From: Bacillota bacterium | GTDB lineage: Bacteria > Bacillota_C > Negativicutes > Sporomusales > Sporomusaceae | NCBI GenBank assembly: GCA_023441125.1 | Contig: JAEZQV010000339.1 | Span: forward strand, 1 to 12,541 | DNA length: 12,541 nucleotides | Reading direction: 5' to 3' | In this document: piece after piece, positions 7,550-12,541 of the stretch | How positions within the stretch are numbered: the first letter of the stretch is position 1 | How the letters are laid out: every line of letters begins with the position of its first letter | The notes under the pieces: generated by a model | Database searches by the model: none | What the model was told of the DNA's origin: nothing | Seen by the model: only the letters and a program-made list of their open reading frames with translations | Program-made: the position numbers and the translations under genes

Positions 7550-7578
7550 TCCTACAATTAAGAAAAGTAATTGTAGGA
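7550..7578 (+). promoter_or_regulatory. 29-bp inverted repeat overlapping the LysR ribosome binding site
   Basis: TCCTACAATTA (7550-7560) is the exact reverse complement of TAATTGTAGGA (7568-7578), with a 7-base loop AGAAAAG. The right arm ends in AGGA, the only Shine-Dalgarno-like sequence before GTG 7590. As RNA this stem would hide the ribosome binding site. As DNA it could be an operator for the LysR protein itself. Confidence 0.6.
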
Positions 7579-7589
7579 TGTGTTAAAAC

Positions 7590-8483
7590 GTGGATTTGCG
7601 TTTATTGAAAACATTTCTTTCCGTTGCGAAAACAGAAAACATCACCCAAGCTGCAGAAGAAATGAATTTTAGTCAACCGGCGGTAACCGCCCAAATCAAA
7701 GCAGTGGAAGAACACTTTGGCGTTTTGCTGTTTGAACGGGTAGGCAAAAAATTGTATATAACCGAAGCCGGCAAGTCTTTGATTGGCTATGCAGAAAAAT
7801 TGCTACTGGTTCACAGTGAGGCCCAAGCGGCATTACAGGAATTCTCCTATGATAAAACTATCAAAATAGGTCTTGGCACGGCGGTGGCAGCCCATACTCT
7901 TTCGCCTATTCTGCAAGAGTTTCAGCAGGAGATGCCTGATGTTGCTGTAAGTATTGAACATTGTTTTGATTTACCGCTTACCGTGAAAGGTATATTGGAT
8001 AACAGTTTTGCGTTTGCTGTGGTTCATGATGAAATTTTCCACAATAAAATTCTGCAGTTTAATATTGCGGTGCAAAAGCTGGTATGGGTTGCGCGGCCGT
8101 GTCTTATTGAAAAATATGGCAGCGATGTTTGGCAGCACCCGTTTATTGCCCTCAAGCAAGGCAGTATTTATCGGAAAATATATGATGGAGTACTGCGGGA
8201 ACGGGATATAAGGCCGGTTTTGGAGTACAGTGATTCAGAAGGAATCAGGCAGGCGGTGCTAAATGGCTTAGGTGTTGGCATATTGCCGGAAATATTGGTT
8301 AGCGACAGTCTAAATGACGGCACATTGGTTGAGTTTACCCAGGTACCAAAACTGGCATGCATATTTTCTGTTATTTTTCATAAAGAAAAGGTATTCACCA
8401 AGGCAACCCACACACTATTAACAATAATTGCTACACGGGCAAATAGTAAAAGTCCGTTGTTAGCTTATTTACAGTCGACATAA
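7590..8483 (+). CDS. LysR-family transcriptional regulator
   Basis: A standard-length (297 residues) LysR-type regulator. Residues 1-60 form the winged helix-turn-helix (MDLRLLKTFLSVAKTENITQ, then AAEEMNFSQPAVTAQIKAVE, then LLFER) and residues from about 90 on form the effector-binding domain starting KIKIGLGTAVAAHTL-like. The GTG start fits the family N-terminus and the AGGA at 7575-7578. The next gene starts 19 bases after its stop on the same strand and encodes an exporter, so the regulator is likely co-transcribed with its own target. This differs from the commoner divergent arrangement. The inducer is unknown; by family logic it would be a small molecule exported by the MFS protein. Confidence 0.93.
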   Translation: MDLRLLKTFLSVAKTENITQAAEEMNFSQPAVTAQIKAVEEHFGVLLFERVGKKLYITEAGKSLIGYAEKLLLVHSEAQAALQEFSYDKTIKIGLGTAVAAHTLSPILQEFQQEMPDVAVSIEHCFDLPLTVKGILDNSFAFAVVHDEIFHNKILQFNIAVQKLVWVARPCLIEKYGSDVWQHPFIALKQGSIYRKIYDGVLRERDIRPVLEYSDSEGIRQAVLNGLGVGILPEILVSDSLNDGTLVEFTQVPKLACIFSVIFHKEKVFTKATHTLLTIIATRANSKSPLLAYLQST

Positions 8484-8502
8484 GCAATAGGGGATAGATT
8501 TA

Positions 8503-9690
8503 ATGGCTAAACTTTTTACCGGCGCCAGGAAAATATACAATAACGCTCTGTTAATCGGCGGCTTGGCGCATTTTATTCATGATGGCTTTAGTGATATGCT
8601 GTACGTCTTTTTTCCAATCTGGCAAGCACAGTTTTCGCTGACCTTCACGGAAATTGGTTTTTTGAAAACTCTTTTTTCCGGCACCATGGCGGGTTTTCAA
8701 GTACCGTCAAGTTATCTTGCTTCCCGAACCGGCGAAATCCGGTTGCTATTACTGGGAACAGTACTTACGAGCCTTGCCGTATATCTGTATGGGTGGGCGC
8801 CGGCGCCGATGATGTTGGGTTGTTTGCTTATGGCCGGCGGATTAGGCTCCAGTGTACAGCATCCGCTAGCTTCGTCGCTGATTTCTAACGCCTATCCTGA
8901 AACCGGGGCCCGCAGAGTTGCGCTGAGTACGTTTAATGTAGCCGGTGATATCGGCAAACTGTTTTTACCGGCCCTGGCTTCCTTGCTAATAAGTCAGTAT
9001 AGCTGGCAGGCTGCAAGTCAGGTAGCTGGTATGATGGGGCTAGGCATAGCAGTTATCCTTGTTAAAAACAGCAAGGATTTAATGCAGCAGCATGTCAACG
9101 CCGCAGATATAAAACCAGCAGGTAAAGTAATGCCGTGGAAAGCCAGCCAAGGCTTTTGGGCCTTGTTAATGATCGGCGTTATTGACAGCAGCACGCGCAC
9201 GGGGTTTTTAACTTTTTTTCCTTTTGTACTGCAAGCCAAAGGGGCCGGGGTGACGACCATCGGCTTAGCGCTTTCGCTGGTATTTGCCGGCGGTGCTATG
9301 GGGAAATTTATCTGTGGGACGTTAGCTACAAAGGTTGGCATACTCCGATCAGTGATTATTACGGAAGTATTCACAACGCTTTGTATTTTCGGTTTGCTTA
9401 CTTTTTCCTTGCCTATTAGCATAATGCTGTCTCTGCTGCTGGGAGTGGCCTTGAACGGTACTTCTTCCGTACTCTATGGGAGCGTGCCCGAATTAGTGAC
9501 CGAGGAAAATAGAAAGCAGGCTTTTGCAATATTTTATACGGCCACGATTGCTTCAGGAGCGGTTTCACCGTGGTTTTATGGAGCCGCAAGCGATGCTATC
9601 GGTATCAAAACTTCTGTCATCCTGGTAGCCTTAGTTGTATTGCTGGTTATTCCATTGACAATGCCCATTAGGGGAAAACTTAATTGTTAA
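8503..9690 (+). CDS. MFS transporter, fosmidomycin-resistance (Fsr)-like
   Basis: The 395-residue polytopic membrane protein has about 12 hydrophobic segments in two halves split near residue 200 by a charged loop, typical of the major facilitator superfamily. The N-terminal AHFIHDGFSDMLYVFFPIW, the GGLGSSVQHP block with the following RRVALSTFNVAGDIGK segment resemble Fsr-type exporters (which have GTGSSVFHP and FQVGGNFG at these places). A proton-driven exporter of a drug or metabolite is therefore likely, but the substrate is not readable. AGGGGA (8489-8494) lies eight bases before ATG 8503, and the LysR gene is 19 bases upstream in the same operon. The stop codon is shared in an overlapping TTAA with the convergent TetR gene. 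Confidence 0.9.
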   Translation: MAKLFTGARKIYNNALLIGGLAHFIHDGFSDMLYVFFPIWQAQFSLTFTEIGFLKTLFSGTMAGFQVPSSYLASRTGEIRLLLLGTVLTSLAVYLYGWAPAPMMLGCLLMAGGLGSSVQHPLASSLISNAYPETGARRVALSTFNVAGDIGKLFLPALASLLISQYSWQAASQVAGMMGLGIAVILVKNSKDLMQQHVNAADIKPAGKVMPWKASQGFWALLMIGVIDSSTRTGFLTFFPFVLQAKGAGVTTIGLALSLVFAGGAMGKFICGTLATKVGILRSVIITEVFTTLCIFGLLTFSLPISIMLSLLLGVALNGTSSVLYGSVPELVTEENRKQAFAIFYTATIASGAVSPWFYGAASDAIGIKTSVILVALVVLLVIPLTMPIRGKLNC

Positions 9691-10229
9691 TTACTAAAGC
9701 CATTCTTTACTTTATCAGACAGGGCGGAAATCGTTTGCTGATTCATCTCGGCGAAATCATGTTGCTCAAGGACGCTTATAATCCCGCTGATCACGAACGA
9801 CACCGTGCAGCGGGATATTCCATTATCCTGCTTATTGGGATCGAGCCTGTTTAGGATGTCCTCAATGAGCAGGTGCTTCATTTTGCATGCACTGGATGCC
9901 AGGCTTGGTGATTTAAGAAATGGCATATAAAGTTCTCTGTTCTCTTCAAATACATTCATAATATTTTTCAATATAGTTGAAAAATTGTTGATTATCCCGT
10001 TGAAATCATAGGATGCGAATACGTTGCTGACCTCAGCCAGAATAGTATCCCGCAGGCAATCCGCGCAGTCATAAATATCTTTATAGTGCAAATAGAAGGT
10101 GCTTTTATTAATATCGGCTGTTTCACATAGTCTTTTTACCGTAATATCTTCCATGTTCATTTCTGATAGCAGTTTCGCAAAAGCGGCTTGAATAGCGGCT
10201 TTTGTTTTCTTTATGCGCCGATCTGTCAT
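9687..10229 (-). CDS. TetR-family transcriptional regulator
   Basis: The 180-residue protein has the N-terminal TetR helix-turn-helix (TKAAIQAAFAKLLSEM, ITVKRLCETADINKSTFYLHYKD; residues about 8-50) and a helical ligand domain resembling the DhaS/TetR_C group. GGAG lies eight bases upstream of the ATG on the reverse strand. A consensus-like promoter and a 16-bp palindrome lie 100-150 bases upstream, so it is probably a repressor that controls itself and the divergent rightward unit (OYE remnant and flavin reductase). Its 3' end overlaps the MFS stop codon through the palindrome TTAA. No terminator is visible in this convergent junction. The ligand is unknown. Confidence 0.92.
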   Translation of the reverse strand: MTDRRIKKTKAAIQAAFAKLLSEMNMEDITVKRLCETADINKSTFYLHYKDIYDCADCLRDTILAEVSNVFASYDFNGIINNFSTILKNIMNVFEENRELYMPFLKSPSLASSACKMKHLLIEDILNRLDPNKQDNGISRCTVSFVISGIISVLEQHDFAEMNQQTISALSDKVKNGFSN

Positions 10230-10301
10230 TTTTATTCTCCTTAATACTAGACGAAACCAATCATTGGGTTGAGTAATGAACGGTAGCCTTACTATTGATG
10301 A

Positions 10302-10330
10302 TTGAAGCGAAGGCGTAATGTGAATATAAT
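10302..10330 (+). promoter_or_regulatory. Rightward sigma-A promoter (toward OYE remnant and flavin reductase)
   Basis: TTGAAG (10302-10307), 17-bp spacer, TATAAT (10325-10330). The -10 is perfect and the -35 matches four of six positions. The start site would fall near 10337, inside the palindrome. Confidence 0.75.
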
Positions 10331-10344
10331 AGACTTAAGTCTAT
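10329..10344. promoter_or_regulatory. Palindromic operator, probably bound by the TetR protein
   Basis: ATAGACTTAAGTCTAT is a perfect 16-bp palindrome. It overlaps the rightward -10/start region and covers about +1 to +16 of the leftward promoter, so one bound repressor could silence both. AGTCTA recurs at 10356-10361, 18 bp from the copy in the palindrome, suggesting a second weaker half site. Confidence 0.75.
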
Positions 10345-10350
10345 ATTTAA

Positions 10351-10379
10351 ATTATAGTCTAGAAAAGTACTTGTGTAAA
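10351..10379 (-). promoter_or_regulatory. Leftward sigma-A promoter of the tetR gene
   Basis: On the reverse strand TTTACA (10379-10374), 17-bp spacer, TATAAT (10356-10351): five of six and six of six matches to consensus. It drives the TetR gene with a leader of about 115 bases. Within 10230-10300 of that leader I see no gene. Confidence 0.82.
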
Positions 10380-10576
10380 TAATCATCCGCTCCGCTACCC
10401 ATAAGGGCCTGGCCGATGCTAACGGAAATGCCACCGACGCATTAATTGAAAAATACGCAGCAATGGCGAAGGGCAGGGTAGGAGCAATCATCACAGGCTA
10501 TGCGGCAGTGTCATTACGGAAAAAACTAAACAATAAAACAATGTGTAAATCAAATTGGCAAGAAGGAGTTGGCTAA
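10379..10576 (+). pseudogene. Remnant of an OYE-family NADH:flavin oxidoreductase gene
   Basis: From 10382 the frame reads IIRSATHKGLADANGN, then ATDALIEKYAAMAKG, then RVGAIITGYAAVS (to about 10513). This is the N-terminal FMN-barrel region of OYE-family enzymes, which typically read NRxxRSATxEGLAD, then TDxLIExYxxLAxGGVGLIITGYAxV. The frame is immediately preceded by TAA at 10376-10378 with no start codon, and the usual first ~20 residues are absent. After the homologous block the frame runs 20 codons through unrelated sequence, including the flavin reductase ribosome binding site, and stops at 10574-10576. Some 290 residues of the enzyme are missing. It is therefore a deletion relic lying in the 5' leader of the flavin reductase transcript. 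It belongs to a different OYE branch from the intact gene at the start of the window. Confidence 0.85.
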
Positions 10577-10577
10577 G

Positions 10578-11138
10578 ATGAATAAAAAGCTTGTTACTAA
10601 GGTGGCTGTTTCGCCACTGCCTGAGCCGGTAGTCCTGGTCACGACAAAGGCAGAAGATAAAATTCCGAATATCGTCACAATTGCCTGGACCGGTGTTTTC
10701 AGCTATGATCCGCCCGTGGTTTATATTGCGGTACATCCAGCCAGATATTCCCATTCGCTGTTAAAAGCGTCGATGGAATATGTTATCAATATACCTTCTG
10801 AGAAATTAGCCAGGGTAACTGACTATTGCGGCATTGTATCCGGGAAAACGGGGAATAAATTTGCTGCAACCGGTCTAACCCCGGTGCCTGCCAGCGTTGT
10901 AAAAGCCCCATTAATCGAAGAATGCGCCGTTAATATCGAATGTAAGGTGAAAGATATCCTAAACTATGGCAGCCATGATATTTTTGTTGGCGACATTGTC
11001 GCGATCCATTATGACGAAGACGCCATTAAAACGGACGGTTCCCCCGATGCAGAAACAATCCGGCCTTATGGGTACAGTTTCGGTGAGTATCGGTCTATGG
11101 GGGAAAAACTGGGAGTGGCCGGCTACAGTAAACGGTAA
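10578..11138 (+). CDS. Flavin reductase-like / flavoredoxin-type FMN-binding protein
   Basis: The 186-residue protein belongs to the flavin reductase-like FMN-binding split-barrel family (flavoredoxin type), soluble proteins that bind FMN and pass electrons between pyridine nucleotides or ferredoxin and acceptors. Typical blocks are PLPEPVVLVTT, NIVTIAWTGVFSYDPPVVYIAVHPARYSHSLL, EYVINIPSE, DYCGIVSGKTGNKF and the C-terminal RPYGYSFGEYRSMGEKLG. ATG 10578 is chosen because AAGGAG (10563-10568) lies nine bases upstream; an in-frame TTG at 10569 would touch the ribosome binding site. The gene lies on the rightward transcript from the TetR-controlled promoter, directly behind the OYE relic, and was probably the electron-transfer partner or companion of that lost enzyme. 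A terminator follows. Confidence 0.92.
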   Translation: MNKKLVTKVAVSPLPEPVVLVTTKAEDKIPNIVTIAWTGVFSYDPPVVYIAVHPARYSHSLLKASMEYVINIPSEKLARVTDYCGIVSGKTGNKFAATGLTPVPASVVKAPLIEECAVNIECKVKDILNYGSHDIFVGDIVAIHYDEDAIKTDGSPDAETIRPYGYSFGEYRSMGEKLGVAGYSKR

Positions 11139-11152
11139 TAGTGCATTGGCAC

Positions 11153-11193
11153 GAATGAACCCGGAAGCGCGGTAGCGGCTTCCGGGTTCATTC
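11153..11193 (+). terminator. Rho-independent terminator after the flavin reductase gene
   Basis: A perfect 16-bp stem (11153-11168 with 11178-11193) with a 9-base loop, followed by TGTTT. The T tract is poor, but the stem is very stable and begins 14 bases after the stop codon. Confidence 0.8.
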
Positions 11194-11230
11194 TGTTTAG
11201 CAAAAGTTAACCCTCCATTATAAAAAATGC

Positions 11231-11261
11231 TTGCCATAGAGTATACTCTATGCTTTACAGT
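11231..11261 (+). promoter_or_regulatory. MerR-type promoter with 19-bp spacer and 18-bp palindrome
   Basis: TTGCCA (11231-11236) and TACAGT (11256-11261) are separated by 19 bp, the long spacer characteristic of MerR-activated promoters. CATAGAGTATACTCTATG (11235-11252) is a perfect 18-bp palindrome filling that spacer. The MerR gene starts 24 bases downstream of the -10, so the regulator very likely activates its own operon, including the alcohol dehydrogenase gene. Confidence 0.9.
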
Positions 11262-11284
11262 AATAATGCGGGGTGGAAATAACA

Positions 11285-11737
11285 ATGAGCTATACAACAA
11301 AAGAAGTAACGGAAAAACTGAACCTTTCCATGCATACTCTTCGCTATTATGAAAAAGAGGGCTTGCTGCTGCCGGTAGTGCGCGACATTAATGGCGCGCG
11401 GCAATACAGCGATTTGGACTTGGAAAGATTGCTGTTAATACGCTGCATGCGATCAACCGGTATGTCCATTGCCTATATTAAAGACTATATGCAGTTATGC
11501 ACGGAAGGCTTTTCCACGATTGCCCAGCGAAAAGAGATGATATTATTGCAGAGAAAATTTCTTGAAGAGCAGAAAAAGGAATTAGAAGCAAATCTAAAAA
11601 TGGTGAACTGGAAACTGGAATATTATCAGGAAATTGAAAACAATTCTCCCGCAGAATACGATAAGATCGTTTCCAGGAAACGGGCGGGTGATTTTAATAG
11701 CAGGCTGAAGCTTTTTGAAGAAAAAGGCACTAATTAA
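11285..11737 (+). CDS. MerR-family regulator, AdhR/NmlR-like
   Basis: The 150-residue protein has the MerR winged helix-turn-helix (YTTKEVTEKLNLSMHTLRYY, then EKEGLLLPVVRDINGARQYS, then DLDLERLLLIRCMRSTGMSI) and a long dimerisation helix (about residues 80-120). C54 in IRCMRSTGMSI lies where AdhR/NmlR proteins carry the cysteine that senses reactive aldehydes or thiol stress; another Cys is in the LCTEG segment. There are no metal-binding cysteine clusters near the C-terminus. ATG 11285 is chosen with GGTGG eight bases upstream; an in-frame GTG at 11273 lies on the ribosome binding site itself. The downstream alcohol dehydrogenase gene begins 28 bases after the stop. By analogy with Bacillus AdhR-adhA, the pair is probably an aldehyde or electrophile response operon. 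Confidence 0.92.
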   Translation: MSYTTKEVTEKLNLSMHTLRYYEKEGLLLPVVRDINGARQYSDLDLERLLLIRCMRSTGMSIAYIKDYMQLCTEGFSTIAQRKEMILLQRKFLEEQKKELEANLKMVNWKLEYYQEIENNSPAEYDKIVSRKRAGDFNSRLKLFEEKGTN

Positions 11738-11765
11738 AAAAATATTGGGTAAAGGATGTGGCAGC

Positions 11766-12541
11766 ATGGAATTTATGAAGGCGGTTCAGGTAAGTGCACC
11801 AGGGGGAGACTTCGAATTGGTTCAACGGGCAATTCCTGAACCTAATGCAGGACAAGTTCGGATTAAGGTTTTGGCATGTGGCGTTTGCCATGGTGACGAT
11901 ATGGTTAAGAGCGGCGGAAAGTACCCCGGCATTTCCTATCCACGCATTCCCGGACATGAGATTATCGGTGTTATCGATAAAACGGGAGCAGGCGTTAGTG
12001 GCTATGAGAGCGGCCAACGCGTTGGCGTAGGCTGGCCGGCCGGCATAACATATGACGGGGGTTATGCCGAATACATGATAGCCGGTGCCCAGGAATTGGT
12101 CCAGATACCGGAAGAATTACAGGCAGTCGAAGCGGCGCCATTGCTCTGTGCAGGCGTGACAACCTTTGACGCCTTAAAAAATTCAGGTGCCAAACCCGGC
12201 GATATCGTAGCGGTCCAGGGTGTTGGCGGACTTGGACATTTAGCGATTCAATATGCAAAAAAAATGGGGTTCAGGACAGTTGCCATTTCCAGAGGAATAG
12301 GCAAGAAAGAACTTACTGAACAGTTAGGCGCCCAGATATTTGTAGATACAAAAGTTTGTGAGGTTGCGCAGGAACTTCAAAAATTGGGTGGAGCAAAGGT
12401 TATACTGGTAACGGCTCCCAGCAGTAAGGCCATCGCGGAATTAGTAAACGGTCTATCTTTTGAAGGAAAGCTAATCATTGTGGCCGGAATCGATGAGCCA
12501 ATTCAAGTGCTTGCCGCTCCCTTGCTGGTGGGCAGACGGAA
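11766..12541 (+). CDS. Zinc-type alcohol dehydrogenase lacking the structural-zinc loop, 3'-truncated by the window
   Basis: The first 258 residues of a medium-chain, zinc-dependent alcohol dehydrogenase are visible; the rest lies beyond the window. Catalytic-zinc ligands are present: C41 in ACGVCHGDD, H64 with E65 in PGHE, and C128 in APLLCAGVTTFDAL. The nucleotide-binding loop GVGGLG is at 152-157, and the SRG after the second Rossmann strand hints at NADP(H) preference. Unlike close relatives, which read GVGWHGGHC...C..C...C...TGISYDGGYAEYM, this protein goes straight from GVGW (87-90) through PAG to ITYDGGYAEYM. About 22 residues containing the four structural-zinc cysteines are missing while the frame stays open. 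AAAGGA (11751-11756) precedes ATG 11766 by nine bases; the ATG at 11775 has poor spacing. It follows the MerR gene in one operon and likely reduces aldehydes. Confidence 0.9.
   Translation, partial: MEFMKAVQVSAPGGDFELVQRAIPEPNAGQVRIKVLACGVCHGDDMVKSGGKYPGISYPRIPGHEIIGVIDKTGAGVSGYESGQRVGVGWPAGITYDGGYAEYMIAGAQELVQIPEELQAVEAAPLLCAGVTTFDALKNSGAKPGDIVAVQGVGGLGHLAIQYAKKMGFRTVAISRGIGKKELTEQLGAQIFVDTKVCEVAQELQKLGGAKVILVTAPSSKAIAELVNGLSFEGKLIIVAGIDEPIQVLAAPLLVGRR

Noticed and set aside
9018..9422. Reverse-strand open frame over the MFS gene (134 codons)
   Set aside because: Antisense of hydrophobic segments; no ribosome binding site and no recognisable domain.
10569..10577. TTG 10569 as start of the flavin reductase
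   Set aside because: It touches AAGGAG with no spacer, whereas ATG 10578 has ideal nine-base spacing.
1..12541. CRISPR arrays, insertion sequences, tRNA or rRNA genes, phage or toxin-antitoxin genes
   Set aside because: No regularly spaced repeats, transposase frames, terminal inverted repeats or RNA-gene motifs were seen on either strand.

Overview
The window looks like chromosomal DNA of an anaerobic or microaerophilic Gram-positive-lineage (Firmicutes) bacterium with mid GC content. Strong GGAG-type ribosome binding sites, GTG starts, intrinsic terminators, a sigma-54 activator beside an L-cysteine desulfidase gene, a flavoredoxin-type flavin reductase and Old Yellow Enzyme (OYE) genes all fit. 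A Negativicutes/Sporomusaceae origin is my best guess, but it rests on gene content and style only. I see no rRNA, tRNA, CRISPR array, insertion sequence or phage gene.

Layout. (1) 1-952: the 3' part of an OYE-family NADH:flavin oxidoreductase, closed by a strong terminator. (2) 1047-4004: a sigma-54 enhancer-binding regulator with a cysteine-rich sensor domain, then a UPF0597/CyuA-type L-cysteine desulfidase gene. The desulfidase gene has a near-consensus -24/-12 promoter and upstream dyads, so the pair reads as a self-contained cysteine-responsive degradation module. (3) 4005-4566: a structured, gene-free stretch, a 78-residue membrane protein and a terminator. (4) 4724-7305: a soluble chemotaxis-type signal transducer with two tandem PAS domains, followed after 48 bases by an exported protein of unknown function and a terminator. 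(5) 7306-9690: a leader with several hairpins, a LysR-type regulator and a Fsr-like MFS exporter in one operon. (6) 9687-11193: a TetR regulator transcribed leftward, meeting the MFS gene at a shared TTAA. Its divergent promoter region holds two well-formed sigma-A promoters around a 16-bp perfect palindrome. Rightward lies a fossil of a second OYE gene, then a flavin reductase and a terminator. (7) 11231-12541: a MerR-family regulator with a textbook 19-bp-spacer promoter and an 18-bp palindrome, co-directional with a zinc-type alcohol dehydrogenase that runs off the window.

Four of the regulators (sigma-54 activator, LysR, TetR, MerR) sit next to a plausible target, so the window is a string of small regulator-plus-effector modules for redox, electrophile and sulfur metabolism. 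The points most worth a second look are the alcohol dehydrogenase, which keeps its catalytic zinc ligands but lacks the whole structural-zinc loop; the decayed OYE gene inside the TetR-controlled transcription unit; the sigma-54 cysteine module; and the hairpin covering the LysR ribosome binding site.
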